64,000 bases of DNA from Acidimangrovimonas sediminis (GCF_002871005.1 NZ_PHSN01000005.1:124001-188000), one strand, 5' to 3'. Numbered from the stretch's first letter, positions 16,970 to 26,094 are shown. A program made the numbers and translations. The notes: generated by a model from the sequence alone, not told the origin.

Positions 16970-17218
16970 CTAACCGTCGGTCGGACGCGTGCGCAGCTCC
17001 GTCAGGATCGCGTCGATGCGTGCGCTTTCGGTGCTGTCGGGCAGGAGCGGCGGCAGCGCGGTCTCGGTCAGCATCCGCGTCACCCTCATCTGCGAGACGA
17101 ACCGCGCGCAGCCCTTGCAGATCGCGAGGTGAAGCTGGATCTGCAGGCGTTCCCACAGACCCACCTCGCCATCAATCAGCGCGCTTGCCCTTTCGGTCAC
17201 TTCCTTGCAGGTCATCAT
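16970..17218 (-). CDS. Zinc-finger anti-sigma factor
   Basis: 82 aa. The ZAS-type metal site is H-x3-C-x2-C in LHLAICKGCARF, preceded by CKEVTERASALIDGE, so four zinc ligands (Cys, His, Cys, Cys) can form. No transmembrane helix is visible, so it is a cytosolic anti-sigma of the ChrR/RsrA-like kind. It follows the ECF sigma gene on the same strand after 161 bases. It has its own GTAAC-N16-AGTC candidate promoter 49 bases before the start, which suggests negative feedback through the cognate sigma. Confidence 0.87.
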   Translation of the reverse strand: MMTCKEVTERASALIDGEVGLWERLQIQLHLAICKGCARFVSQMRVTRMLTETALPPLLPDSTESARIDAILTELRTRPTDG

Positions 17219-17267
17219 CGCATCGCGTTCCTTGTCGGGCGCCCGTTCGCGGGGGCCGCGCCGGGAA

Positions 17268-17292
17268 GACTCGGCACGGCCCGATCCGTTAC
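17268..17292 (-). promoter_or_regulatory. Candidate ECF-sigma promoter of the anti-sigma gene
   Basis: Minus strand GTAAC (17292-17288), 16 bases, AGTCTTCC (from 17271). The box ends 49 bases before the anti-sigma start. It matches the bufB site (GGTCTTCT) closely, including the bases after the second box. Confidence 0.6.
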
Positions 17293-17379
17293 CGGGCGGG
17301 AGGGGCGCTTGCCCTCAAGATAGGTGGCTGTTGCCGACATGCAATCGAGGTGGTGGGCCGGTCGCGTCATCTCCGCCCC

Positions 17380-17979
17380 CTACATCAGCTGCGCCAGCGC
17401 CGCGCGCACCGCGGTGCGGGCACGGTGCAACAGGACGCGCATGTTGCCCTCGGTCAGGTCGAGGATGGCGCAGACCTCGGCCGCGTCGAGCCCTTCCTGC
17501 GCACGCAGGATCAGCACGGCGCGCTGGCCTGCGGGCAGGCCGTCGATCGCGGCGGCGACATGGCTTATCACGTCGCGTCCGGCCAGGATGCGCTCCGGCG
17601 TGACCTCTTCCCACAGGTCGGGCGGCGTGGCCCAGTGTCCGTGCCCGTCGAAGGCGCCTGACAGGCCGTCGTCGCTTGTTCCCGCGTCGAGGGGCACCAT
17701 CCGGCCGTCGCGCCGCGCGCGAGAGCGGGCGCGGTTGACGAGGATCGTGAAGATCCATCCCGCAAGCGAGGAGCGCCCCTCGAAGCCCGAGATGTTGCGC
17801 AGCACGGCGACCCAGGTGTCCTGCGCCATCTCTTCAGCCACGGCGCGGCTGCCGACGATGCCGGCGGCGACCCGGATCAGCGAGGCGTTGTGCTGGCGAT
17901 AGACCTGTTCGAAGGCCGCGCGCTCCCCAGAGGCGAGGCGCCGTACCAGATCCGTCTCGTCGGGTCTGCCCTCGGGCAT
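17380..17979 (-). CDS. ECF RNA polymerase sigma factor
   Basis: 199 aa. Sigma region 2 covers residues ~20-90 (FEQVYRQHNASLIRVAAGIV; AEEMAQDTWVAVLRNISGFEG; SLAGWIFTILVNRARSRAR). Region 4 is near 138-195 (LPAGQRAVLILRAQEGLDAA; EGNMRVLLHRARTAVRAAL). It is paired with the zinc-finger anti-sigma downstream and adjoins the buf genes. In relatives, bufferin genes belong to an ECF regulon induced by copper, so a copper or redox stimulus is plausible but not shown. No GTAAC site was found before the sigma gene itself. Confidence 0.94.
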   Translation of the reverse strand: MPEGRPDETDLVRRLASGERAAFEQVYRQHNASLIRVAAGIVGSRAVAEEMAQDTWVAVLRNISGFEGRSSLAGWIFTILVNRARSRARRDGRMVPLDAGTSDDGLSGAFDGHGHWATPPDLWEEVTPERILAGRDVISHVAAAIDGLPAGQRAVLILRAQEGLDAAEVCAILDLTEGNMRVLLHRARTAVRAALAQLM

Positions 17980-18269
17980 GTTCCTCCCCCTGGCCCGGCG
18001 CTAGCGGCCGCAGCCGGCCGGGCGGCGCCCCTGCCGGAAAGCATTGCATGTCGCGGGCATCGGGTGAAGCGCGCGAGGGGCCTGGCGTCTGCTTGGCGCG
18101 GGGGCCGGGCAAGGAAGGGCGGTGGCGGTGCTTCGGCGGGCCCGCCTTTCGGGGCGTGCCCCCGACCGGGCGCGGGCGGCGGCCTGCGCGCGGGGGGGAG
18201 CGGCGGCAGGCGAACAGGCGCCCGGCTGGGGGGGACCCGATTGGAAGGGGCCCGGCTGAAAAGGCGCGA

Positions 18270-18965
18270 TCAGCGGCTGGCGACCTGGTACTCGCCGCCC
18301 GCATGCGCGTTGCGGGTGACTTCGGCGGCGCGGGCGATCTCGGCGCCGGCCCTGTCTGCGGTCTTGTCCGCGGGCTTTGCGTCGCTGGCCGAGGCCATGA
18401 TCGTCGGGGCCTTCACCGGAACGCCGGGCGACCAGATGAAGCCCATCACCGGGTAGACGCTGCCGAACTGGTCGGGGGTGCTTTCGACCCGGACGCGCGA
18501 CCAGTCGTTCTTGTCCGACACGTCGATCACCGCCATGCCCAGCGACACGCGGTTGCGGTGCCAGTTCGCCTGATCGACCAGAATCTCGCGCGGGGAGATG
18601 ACCTTGGAGACGACGGCGACATGACCCAGCGGCAGCGTGTGCGTCGCGCGGAAGGTCATCACTGCGCCGACCTTGGGCGTGTGGCCGCGGTCAAAGCGTT
18701 CCGCCGCCTGGGCCCACCAGGTGCGGGCGTTGCCGCGGATGTCGATGCCGCTTGCGGTGCGGGCGAAGGGCACGCACCACACGCGCCTGCCCCTGGCACG
18801 CAGCGCCTTGGCGTCCTGCACCGCCTCGGCCCGGCGAGCCGGGTCGATCGTCGAGGGCGTCCCCGGCCCTCGCGTGACGGAGGGCACCTCGGAACAGGCG
18901 GCGGTGAAGAGAAGCAATAGGCATACAGAGGGCAACCCAAGCCTGGGCGGTCCAAATAGTCTCAA
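18270..18965 (-). CDS. CHAP-domain lipoprotein (probable peptidoglycan hydrolase)
   Basis: 231 aa. The N-terminus is a lipoprotein signal with lipobox FTAAC (Cys at residue ~24). The CHAP core has Cys in VWCVPFARTASGIDIRG and His in LGHVAVVSKVISPREILVDQANW, the Cys/His pair of amidase or endopeptidase enzymes that cut cell-wall peptides. The C-terminal ~50 residues are Ala/Lys/Asp-rich and probably flexible. It stands alone, convergent with nothing and ~290 bases from the sigma gene. The substrate bond is unknown. Confidence 0.84.
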   Translation of the reverse strand: MRLFGPPRLGLPSVCLLLLFTAACSEVPSVTRGPGTPSTIDPARRAEAVQDAKALRARGRRVWCVPFARTASGIDIRGNARTWWAQAAERFDRGHTPKVGAVMTFRATHTLPLGHVAVVSKVISPREILVDQANWHRNRVSLGMAVIDVSDKNDWSRVRVESTPDQFGSVYPVMGFIWSPGVPVKAPTIMASASDAKPADKTADRAGAEIARAAEVTRNAHAGGEYQVASR

Positions 18966-19449
18966 TTTTCAGTCTCCCCAGAGTGTCCGCTTCGGCAGGC
19001 TCGATCCGCCGGCGAACTGCACGCACTCTCTCCGATCCGGTCACAAAATCAAGCCGCGGGGCGCCGGAGTGGCGAAATCCCGCTTATCGGGAAGAAAGAT
19101 CGGAACCTGTTGCCCAAACGATCCGGCCGGCCCGGTTCCCGTGGCGTGCGCAGGCCGGGTGCCGCGCCCGGGGCGGGAGAGCGCGAAGGCCTGATCTCCC
19201 CACTCCGTGCCGCTGGCGTGATCGGTGGTGAGGCAGGCCGCGCGGACCGGCGGCCGGGCGCGGACGCCCACCGACCCAGACGGCGGAGAGGCGCCGCGGG
19301 CGGCAACCTGTCCGGCGCGCCGACAGCGGGGGGGCGCCGGGGCAGGGGATCGGACCCTTCGGGGGCGCAGAGAGGCGATGGGAGCGCGGCCCCTTGCCCC
19401 CGCCGCCACGGCGGGCATGATGGCGCCACATGAAGGGGGGAGCGGCAGA
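18966..19449. other. Intergenic stretch with no recognised gene
   Basis: 484 bases between the divergent CHAP lipoprotein and MFS genes. The first ~30 bases are AT-richer (AATAGTCTCAATTTTCAG) and may hold the lipoprotein promoter. The remainder is very GC-rich. Open frames crossing it lack ribosome sites and family features. Confidence 0.6.
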
Positions 19450-20640
19450 ATGCAGAGGTTGCCGGTATCGGCGGGGATCGGGTTTCTCGCTCTGGGCTAT
19501 GTGCTCAGCCAGTTCTACCGCGGCTTCCTGGCGGTCGTGGCCCCCTATCTGACCCGGGACATCGGCGCCGGGGCGGACAGCCTGGCCTGGGCGTCGGGCC
19601 TGTGGTTCGTGGCCTTCGCGCTGGCGCAACTGCCGGTGGGCTGGGCGCTCGACCGGGTCGGGCCGCGGCTGACGGCAGCGCTGCCGCTGGCGGTGCTGGG
19701 CGGCGGCGGCGCCTTCCTGTTCGCCGTGGCGCAGGGGCCCGGGGCGATCACCTGGGCGATGATCCTGATCGGCGCGGGCTGCGCGCCGGTCCTCGTTGCC
19801 GCCTATTTCATCTATGCGCGCGAGTTTCCGCCCCGGGTCTTTGCCACGCTGGCTGGGCTGACCATCGGCACCGGGTCACTGGGCAACATCGCGGGCACGC
19901 TGCCGCTGGCCTGGGCGGTGGCCGCGATCGGGTGGCGCGCCGCCGTGGCGGTGGCGGGCGTCGTCACGCTTGCGGTCGCGGCGGCGATCTGGGTCAACGT
20001 GACGAACCCCGCGCCGCTGCCGCATGACGCACCAAAGGGCGGCATGGGCGCTCTGCTGAGGCAGCGGTCGCTGTGGATCATCGCACCGATGATGGTGGCG
20101 GGCTACGCGCCGGTGGCCGATATCCGCGGCCTCTGGGTCGGGCCGTGGCTGGCCGATGTCTACCACCTGGACGCGGGCGGGATCGGCTGGGTGAGCCTTG
20201 TGATGGGGCTTGCGATGGTGGCGGGAAACTTTCTCTACGGCCCGCTCGACCGGATCGTGGGCTCGCGCAAGTGGGGGGTGTTCTGGGGCAACGGGCTGAC
20301 GGTGCTGTGCCTCCTGGCGCTGGGACTGTGGCCCGCGGCGGGGCCGGGCTGGGCCGCGCTGGGGTTGGCGGCACTGGGGATCTGCGGCGCCTCCTACCCG
20401 GCGGTGATGGCGCATGGGCGCGCGTTCTTTCCGCCGCATCTTGTGGGCCGGGGGGTGACGCTGCTCACGTTGGTAGGGATCGGCGGGACCGGCCTGATGC
20501 AGGTCGTGACCGGCTGGATCCACGAGGGTTATTCCGGCGGATCGCCCACCGCGCCTTACAGCGCGATCTTCCTGTTCTTCGCGGGCTTCGTGGCGCTTGT
20601 GCTGGTGGCCTATGCCTTCACCGAAGACCGGCTGGACTGA
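19450..20640 (+). CDS. MFS transporter
   Basis: 396 aa with about twelve hydrophobic helices. The N-terminal helix is followed by LGYVLSQFYRGFLAVVAPYL. The MFS loop 2-3 is seen as QLPVGWALDRVGPR and a second repeat as GNFLYGPLDRIVGSRKWGV. The ATG at 19450 was chosen over upstream in-frame Mets because AAGGGGGGAG lies ~10 nt before it and the protein then starts at the first helix. An inner-membrane secondary carrier; no substrate clue from neighbours. Confidence 0.88.
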   Translation: MQRLPVSAGIGFLALGYVLSQFYRGFLAVVAPYLTRDIGAGADSLAWASGLWFVAFALAQLPVGWALDRVGPRLTAALPLAVLGGGGAFLFAVAQGPGAITWAMILIGAGCAPVLVAAYFIYAREFPPRVFATLAGLTIGTGSLGNIAGTLPLAWAVAAIGWRAAVAVAGVVTLAVAAAIWVNVTNPAPLPHDAPKGGMGALLRQRSLWIIAPMMVAGYAPVADIRGLWVGPWLADVYHLDAGGIGWVSLVMGLAMVAGNFLYGPLDRIVGSRKWGVFWGNGLTVLCLLALGLWPAAGPGWAALGLAALGICGASYPAVMAHGRAFFPPHLVGRGVTLLTLVGIGGTGLMQVVTGWIHEGYSGGSPTAPYSAIFLFFAGFVALVLVAYAFTEDRLD

Positions 20641-20682
20641 GGTACTCCTCCCATCTCCCGGCCCTGCGCGTCACCGCGAATG

Positions 20683-20712
20683 AAAAAGGCCGCCCCGGGG
20701 GCAGGGGCGGCC
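20683..20712 (-). terminator. Rho-independent terminator of the fasciclin gene
   Basis: Read on the minus strand: GGCCGCCCC, loop TGCCCCC, GGGGCGGCC, followed by TTTTTCATTC. A nine-base perfect stem and a T-run lie 46 bases after the fasciclin stop. Confidence 0.85.
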
Positions 20713-20757
20713 AGGTCGCCGTCCCGCACGGGGCGGAACGGCAGCGGGTTTTCTGGA

Positions 20758-21306
20758 TCAGGGCAGGAGAACGGTGTCGATCACGTCGATCACGCCGTTC
20801 GACTGCATCACGTTGGGGATGGTGATCATCGCGGTGTCGCCGTGGTTGTCCATGATCATCAGGTTGCCGTCCTTGACCATGGCGGGCCATTCGCAGCCGC
20901 CCACGGTCTTGATCATCGCGCCCTTGCCGGCCTTCATCACCGCCTCTTTCAGCTGGTCGACGGTGAACTTGCCGGCGATCACGTGGCAGGTCAGGATCTT
21001 GGTCAGCTTTTCCTTGTTCTCGGGCTTGAGAAGGGTATCGACGGTGCCGGCCGGCAACTTGGCGAAGGCTTCGTTGGTCGGGGCGAGCACGGTGAACGGG
21101 CCGGGGCCTTCCAGCGTCTTGACCAGGCCCGCGGCCTTCACGGCGGCGACCAGCGTGGTGTGGTCCTTGGAGTGGATCGCGTTCTGAACGATGTTCTTCG
21201 AGGCGTACATCGGCGCACCCCCGACCATCGGGTTGGCGCTGGCGGCGCCGGCTCCGGCGAGGGCGATGGCACCGATGGCGAGCGCAGTACGAATGGACTT
21301 GGTCAT
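20758..21306 (-). CDS. Secreted fasciclin (FAS1) domain protein
   Basis: 182 aa. The signal peptide (1-24) ends AGAASA. One FAS1 domain covers residues ~38-180, with VQNAIHSKDHTTLVAAVKAAG, the H1 motif GPFTVLAPTNEAFAKLP, LTCHVIAGK and the H2-like NGVIDVIDTVLLP at the end. Such proteins act in adhesion or in periplasmic/extracellular matrix. The gene is single with its own terminator. The ATG at 21306 is preceded by AGAGAGGAAA. Confidence 0.94.
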   Translation of the reverse strand: MTKSIRTALAIGAIALAGAGAASANPMVGGAPMYASKNIVQNAIHSKDHTTLVAAVKAAGLVKTLEGPGPFTVLAPTNEAFAKLPAGTVDTLLKPENKEKLTKILTCHVIAGKFTVDQLKEAVMKAGKGAMIKTVGGCEWPAMVKDGNLMIMDNHGDTAMITIPNVMQSNGVIDVIDTVLLP

Positions 21307-21498
21307 GGCGTTTCCTCTCTGGTTCGGGCCGGGTCTGTCCCGGATCCTGCAGAGAGCTACGGCCGCGCGTTCAAAAGAGTTTCATCGCCCTGCATCATGA
21401 CGGTGCAAGCATTTGATAAAGAAAAAAAGTTTTTCTGATCCGGCGTTGGCAGCCGATCGGGGTGGCGGCGGCGCCTACGAAGACGGCCCAGGGGCGGA

Positions 21499-21810
21499 TC
21501 AGTCCTTCGCGGGGGCCTTGCGCGTCGCGGGCTTGCGTGCGGCGGCGGGTTTGGCCGCGGTCTTCTTCGCCGGCGCCTCGGCCGATTTGGCCGCCGCGGC
21601 CTTCTTCGTCGCGGGTTTCGCCTTCGACCTGGGCGCGGCCTTCGTCGCAGCCTTGCCCGTGGGTTTGGCCTTGGCCGCCGGAGCATCTCCCAGCGCGCGC
21701 CGGGCGCGTTCCCAGTGCATCTCGTGTCGGCCCTCGGGCTGCCCCTCGGCCAGCCAGATGTAATAGGCCGCGGTGCGGATCGTTTCCTCGTCGTGTTCGC
21801 TGGTGCTCAT
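21499..21810 (-). CDS. DUF2934 protein with Ala/Lys-rich histone-like tail
   Basis: 103 aa. Residues ~7-40 (EETIRTAAYYIWLAEGQPEG; HEMHWERA) match DUF2934, a short helical domain. Residues 48-103 are a low-complexity basic tail of Ala, Lys and Pro (AAKAKPTGKAATKAAP-type), like the C-terminal tail of histone H1-like proteins. A DNA-binding or compaction role is therefore possible, as inference. The ATG at 21810 is supported by GGGGGA; an upstream in-frame extension looks non-coding. Confidence 0.82.
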   Translation of the reverse strand: MSTSEHDEETIRTAAYYIWLAEGQPEGRHEMHWERARRALGDAPAAKAKPTGKAATKAAPRSKAKPATKKAAAAKSAEAPAKKTAAKPAAARKPATRKAPAKD

Positions 21811-21992
21811 CCGGATCCCCCGTCTGTCAGAAACATGATACCACGACTGGCGCCGTTTCGCAGCATCCTCTGCCGGGCTTGGGGGCGGCCATGTCCGGCA
21901 AAGCCGCATTGTGCGGCCACGGCGGTGCCCTGCGCCTGCGCAACGGGCGGAAACGGAACGCTCTGGATGGGCAGTCGGACGGCGGCAGAACG

Positions 21993-22023
21993 AAAAAAAG
22001 GCCCCCACGATGGGGGGGCCTTT
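21993..22023 (-). terminator. Rho-independent terminator of the BCCT gene
   Basis: Minus-strand hairpin AAAGGCCCCC / GGGGGCCTTT with a short loop, followed by TTTTTTTCG. It is ~25 bases past the BCCT transporter stop and fits a strong intrinsic terminator. Confidence 0.88.
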
Positions 22024-22048
22024 CGGTTCGCGCGGGGCGCGGGGGGGG

Positions 22049-23689
22049 TCAGCGCGGCTCGGCCTTGAGGCCCTTCCAGATCGCCCAGCACATGAGCAGC
22101 AGCACCAGGGTGAACGGCAGGCCGGTTGAGATCACCATCGCCTGCAGCGCCTTGAGGCCGCCGCCGACCAGCAGCACGATCGCCACCGCGCCCTCGAACG
22201 TCGCCCAGAAAACCCGCTGCGGCACCGGCGCGTCGACCTTGCCGCCGGCGGTGATCGTGTCGATCACCAGCGAGCCGGAATCCGACGAGGTGACGAAGAA
22301 CACGATCACCAGCACCACCCCGATCACCGAAGTGATCGCTGAGAGTGGCATCCCGTCGAGCAGCGCGAAGAGCGAGAGCGGCGGGTTGTAGCTGTCGATC
22401 ACGTTGGCCTTCACCGCCGAGGCGGCGGGATCGGCAAGCACCTGGTGGATCGCCGCGCCGCCGAAGACCGCCATCCACAGCACGCAGACGACCGACGGGA
22501 TCAGGAGCACGCAGGTGATGAACTCGCGCACCGTGCGGCCGCGCGAGACGCGGGCGATGAACATGCCGACGAAGGGCGACCAGCTGATCCACCACGCCCA
22601 GTAGAACGCGGTCCAGCCGTCGCGGTAGCTGTCGTCGGTGCGCCCGAACGGGTTCGACAGCGGGACGATCTCCTGCGCGTAGGTCAGCAGGCCCTTGCCG
22701 AAATCGGTCAGGATCACCAGCGTGGGCCCCACCAGCAGGACGAAGATCAGAAGCAGCGCGGCGATCCCCATGTTGATCTCGGACAAAAGCTTCACCCCGC
22801 CGTCGAGGCCACGCAGCACCGAGAAGAGGGCAACCCCGGTGATCGCGGTGATCAGCAGGATCTGGATCGGGGTCGAGACGGGGATGCCAAAGACGTGGTG
22901 CAGGCCGGCATTGGCCTGCTGCGCGCCGAAGCCCAGCGAGGTGGCAAGGCCGAAGAGCGTCGCGAAGACCGCGATGATGTCGATCACGTGGCCGGTCCAG
23001 CCCCAGATCCGTTCGCCGAAGATCGGGTAGAAGGCAGAGCGGATCGTCAGCGGCAAGCCCTTGTTATAGCTGAACAACGACAGGGCGAGGGCCACCACGG
23101 CATAGATCGCCCAAGGGTGCAGGCCCCAGTGGTAGATCGTGGCGGCAAGGCCCATTTCCTTGGCGCGCTCGATGTTGGCGGGGATCAGGTTGCCGTCGGC
23201 GTCGAAGGGCGAGGGGGTGCCCAGCGGGTGCGACACTGCCATGTGATAGACCGGCTCCAGCACGCCGAAGAACATCAGGCCGATGCCCATGCCTGCGGCG
23301 AAGAGCATCGCGAACCAGCCGGTGTAGCTGTAGTCGGGCACGGCGTCCTTGCCGCCCAGGCGCACGCGGCCCCAGGGGCTGACGATGAGGAAGAGGCAGA
23401 ACAGCACGAAGATGTTGGCCGCCGTCATGAAGAACCAGTCGAAGGTCGAGGTGAGCCAGGGTCGCAGCCAGCCGAAGACGGCGCTGGCCTGTTCCGGCAG
23501 CGCCAGCGCGTAGAACACGAAGGCGACGATGGTCACGGCCGAAACCATGAACACCGGGTTGTGCACGTCAAATCCGAAGGGCCCGAGCTTGCCTTCGAGG
23601 TTGTCCTGACCGATCTGATAATCGGTGTCGATGAGTTCGGTGTGCCCCTCGGGCGCGGGGATGCCGGTGATCTCCTCGGCATTCGCCAT
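22049..23689 (-). CDS. BCCT family transporter (glycine betaine/choline/carnitine type)
   Basis: 546 aa with twelve predicted helices. Family motifs include YTGWFAMLFAAGMGIGLMFFGVLEP and the Trp-rich helix-8 region WTAFYWAWWISWSPFVGMFIAR, which holds the substrate-binding aromatic residues. The ATG at 23689 follows AGGAGACTTAC, a strong ribosome site; an upstream in-frame extension was rejected. BCCT carriers import quaternary ammonium solutes with Na+ or H+, for osmoprotection or as carbon source. Neighbour is a universal stress protein gene upstream on the same strand. Confidence 0.96.
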   Translation of the reverse strand: MANAEEITGIPAPEGHTELIDTDYQIGQDNLEGKLGPFGFDVHNPVFMVSAVTIVAFVFYALALPEQASAVFGWLRPWLTSTFDWFFMTAANIFVLFCLFLIVSPWGRVRLGGKDAVPDYSYTGWFAMLFAAGMGIGLMFFGVLEPVYHMAVSHPLGTPSPFDADGNLIPANIERAKEMGLAATIYHWGLHPWAIYAVVALALSLFSYNKGLPLTIRSAFYPIFGERIWGWTGHVIDIIAVFATLFGLATSLGFGAQQANAGLHHVFGIPVSTPIQILLITAITGVALFSVLRGLDGGVKLLSEINMGIAALLLIFVLLVGPTLVILTDFGKGLLTYAQEIVPLSNPFGRTDDSYRDGWTAFYWAWWISWSPFVGMFIARVSRGRTVREFITCVLLIPSVVCVLWMAVFGGAAIHQVLADPAASAVKANVIDSYNPPLSLFALLDGMPLSAITSVIGVVLVIVFFVTSSDSGSLVIDTITAGGKVDAPVPQRVFWATFEGAVAIVLLVGGGLKALQAMVISTGLPFTLVLLLMCWAIWKGLKAEPR

Positions 23690-23816
23690 GTAAGTCTCCT
23701 GTCCGTCGTTCGCGTTTCTTGCTTCCTGTCGTCCGCAATGTCCCGTCTGCCCCTGTGACATCCCGCTAACCCCGGCGTGGCCGGGGGGGCTTGCATGTCA
23801 GGGCGTGGTGCGCCTG

Positions 23817-24245
23817 TCAGCCGCGCACCAGAAAGACCGAGGCGGCGGCATGGGCCGCCATGTGGGCGCCGTGACCGGACCAGATGTAGTCGGTCACGTT
23901 CGGGGCATGCGTGGCCATAACCACCAGATCCGCCCCCAGTTCCGCCGCGGCCTCCGTCAGTTTGCCGTCGAGGTCGATCGTCGGGTCGTGGGCGACGATC
24001 ACATGGGCACGTGCGCGCTGCGATCTCGCTTCGGATTGCGCCTGGGCGAAATCCTGTAGCCGGGCGGCGTATTCCTCGGGGTTGTGGCCGACCTCGCCGG
24101 GCTCGGGCGAGGTGACGCCCACGTAGACGACCTCGGCCGCGTGGCTGTGTGCCAGTTCGGCAGCGATGGTCAACGCCTTTTCCTGCGCAGGGGCCTGCGC
24201 GGGCGCGTGACGCAAATCCACCGGAACCATGATCGTGTTGAACAT
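23817..24245 (-). CDS. Universal stress protein (UspA family)
   Basis: 142 aa. It begins MFNTIMVPVDL and ends with a GHGAHMAAHAAASVFLVRG segment that approximates the G-x9-G(S/T) nucleotide motif of ATP-binding Usp proteins. Expected mid-protein motif: ADLVVMATHAP. The ATG at 24245 was preferred to an in-frame GTG five codons upstream because GTGAGG serves as its ribosome site. It lies 127 bp before the BCCT carrier on the same strand, so it may share its control. Confidence 0.9.
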   Translation of the reverse strand: MFNTIMVPVDLRHAPAQAPAQEKALTIAAELAHSHAAEVVYVGVTSPEPGEVGHNPEEYAARLQDFAQAQSEARSQRARAHVIVAHDPTIDLDGKLTEAAAELGADLVVMATHAPNVTDYIWSGHGAHMAAHAAASVFLVRG

Positions 24246-24836
24246 TGTCGCGATCCTCACGTTTCCGTGTTGTTCCCAGCCTACGGGACACGGCGCCGCC
24301 TGTCCACCCGAAGGGGCAGATCAACCCGGGATGTGCCAAGGCCGAAGATCCCACGGGGGGCTTCGTCGGGGCCGACGTCACGTTCTCGCGCTGCCGGGGC
24401 TTTGCCGTGGTCTTGGCGCGATCAGCTCAGCGGCGCGCTACCTCGTGCTGAAGCGCCCGCGCTTGCGCTCGGTGATCTGCGGGAGGCGAAAACGGCGAGG
24501 GGGTCGAGGAGCCGGGGCGCACCGATCCTCGGCGAGGGGGGAGCGCGGCACGGATGCGGGCGACCGGTCCGCCCCCCGGCGTCACCGGGATTGCGGGCAG
24601 CGTCCATGCGCCCGGCCGCCCGCCCGGGCCGGAAGCGGGCGACCTCGTGGCGGGGACCCTGGCGGAACTGCCGGCGGGCCGAGCGGCCCGGCGGGTGTCG
24701 CCCATGCCCCTCGCCATGGGATCAAATCGGCTGCCGGGGCAGTTAAGTGTTGCCTCACGGGGGCGCTTCTGGTTCTCGGGAAGGCAGGAGTAACGGCGGC
24801 TCTCGTTCGCGCGAGGCCGGGGAAGGAAGGTAGCCA
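24246..24836. other. Gene-poor stretch, nothing recognised
   Basis: 591 bases between divergent usp and sapC-like genes. Several open frames cross it, as expected at this GC content. None has a ribosome site, a family motif or a coherent hydrophobicity pattern. A ribosome site (GGAAGGAAGG) at its 3' end belongs to the next gene. Confidence 0.6.
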
Positions 24837-25571
24837 GTGTCGAATCCCCTGTTTTACGGCGCGGTCGTCGCGCTTGACCGTAACGCCCATGCCGGGCTGC
24901 GCCTCAAGGTCGAGGGGCCGCGCTTCGGCTTCGCCCGCGGGGCCCACCTCGTGCCCGCGCTGGCCGAGGAATTCGAGACCGCCTCGGCCGACCTGCCGAT
25001 CGCCTTCCTGCCCGGGACGAAACGCCCCAGCCCGGTCTTCGTCGCGGGCCTCACGCCGGGCCGCAGCCTGATGGTGACGGAAGAGGGCGCCTGGCGCGGC
25101 CGCTACGTGCCTGCCTACCTTCGCCGCTATCCCTTCATCATCGGCGAGACGGCGGGGGAAGGCGACGCGACGCAGGCGCTGCTTTGCATCGACGACAGCT
25201 TTGCGGGCCTGCACGAGAAGGGCGGCGCGGCGCTGTTTGCCGAGGATGGCCAGCCCTCGCAGGCGACGCAGGAGGCGCTGGCGCTGTCCGAAGGCTACCG
25301 CCGCGGCGCGCTGCAGACCGATGCCTTCTGCGACCGTCTGCAGGAACTGAACCTGCTGAACTCGGTCACGTTGGACATCAAGCGGGCGGATGGCTCCTCG
25401 TCCTCGGTGCACGGCCTGCTGACGATCGACCGCGCGGCCTTCGACGCGCTGCCGGACGAGGTGTTCCTGAGTCTGCGCAAGGCGGGCTACCTCGCGCCGA
25501 TCTACGCACATTTCCACAGCCTCGGCGCGCTTGAACAGCTCAGCGCCCGGCTTGGGGTGGAGGCCGCCTGA
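24837..25571 (+). CDS. SapC-like protein
   Basis: 244 aa beginning at GTG (24837) after GGAAGGAAGGTA. SapC-family features are FARGAHLVPALAEEF near residue 33, RRYPFIIGE near 98, LCIDDSFAGLHEKGGAALF near 118, and a C-terminal region LHGLLTIDRAAFDALPDE-type followed by YLAPIYAHFHSLGALEQL. The family is known from S-layer/peptide-resistance contexts and from loci near TonB receptors. Biochemical function is not established. It stands alone here. Confidence 0.85.
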   Translation: MSNPLFYGAVVALDRNAHAGLRLKVEGPRFGFARGAHLVPALAEEFETASADLPIAFLPGTKRPSPVFVAGLTPGRSLMVTEEGAWRGRYVPAYLRRYPFIIGETAGEGDATQALLCIDDSFAGLHEKGGAALFAEDGQPSQATQEALALSEGYRRGALQTDAFCDRLQELNLLNSVTLDIKRADGSSSSVHGLLTIDRAAFDALPDEVFLSLRKAGYLAPIYAHFHSLGALEQLSARLGVEAA

Positions 25572-26094
25572 ACCGCGCCCGCTTCGCGCCCGTGGTGGCT
25601 ACGAAACCGGGCCTCTGGGGGCGGGCCCATGGGATCCGGTGCGCGGGATCGGGTGCGCGGATGACGGGCGTCAGGCCGCCTCGGCGCGCAGGGTCTCGGC
25701 GAACGCAGGGTAGGTCTTGGCCAGCTCGGTCACGATCCGGTCCCGCATAAGCGCCAGCGTCGCGACATCGGGGCCGGGGATGACCGGCGGGGCCGCGTCG
25801 CGTTCCGCCAGCGCCTGGCACGGAATCGCCCTGGCCGCTGGAATCCGCGGGGAGGCCCCGACGGCCACATGCCGGATCCCGCCGATGAGGCCGGCGATGG
25901 TATGGATCAGGGTCGCGCTCCGTGACGAGAAGGCGGCGGTGTCTCCTGCACCCCCCGGGATATTTTTGCTCAGAAGAAGAACGGGGGCAGAAGAAGGGGG
26001 GCGTCGCGACTGGTAGCCCGGTGCGGTGGGCGCCGGGGGCGGTGCCCCGGCGCGCGACGTCGGACGATGAGGGCGCCCGTGGGCGCCGGGCGGC
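25572..26094. other. Gene-free stretch with a dispersed GC-rich element
   Basis: 523 bases. A minus-strand frame ending at 25671 (last residues DRIVTELAKTYPAFAETLRAEAA) has helix-like character but no convincing start and no family match, so it may be a gene remnant. At ~25944-25990 there is an inverted copy of the element CAAATATCCCGGGGGGTGCAGG, also seen near 43680 and 48135. Confidence 0.5.

Noticed and set aside
24246-24836. Several plus-strand frames in the gap between usp and the SapC-like gene
   Set aside because: Composition is that of random high-GC frames and no ribosome site or motif was found.
25671-25990. Minus-strand frame ending DRIVTELAKTYPAFAETLRAEAA as a gene
   Set aside because: No convincing start, no family pattern, and its upstream half passes through the dispersed GC-rich element.
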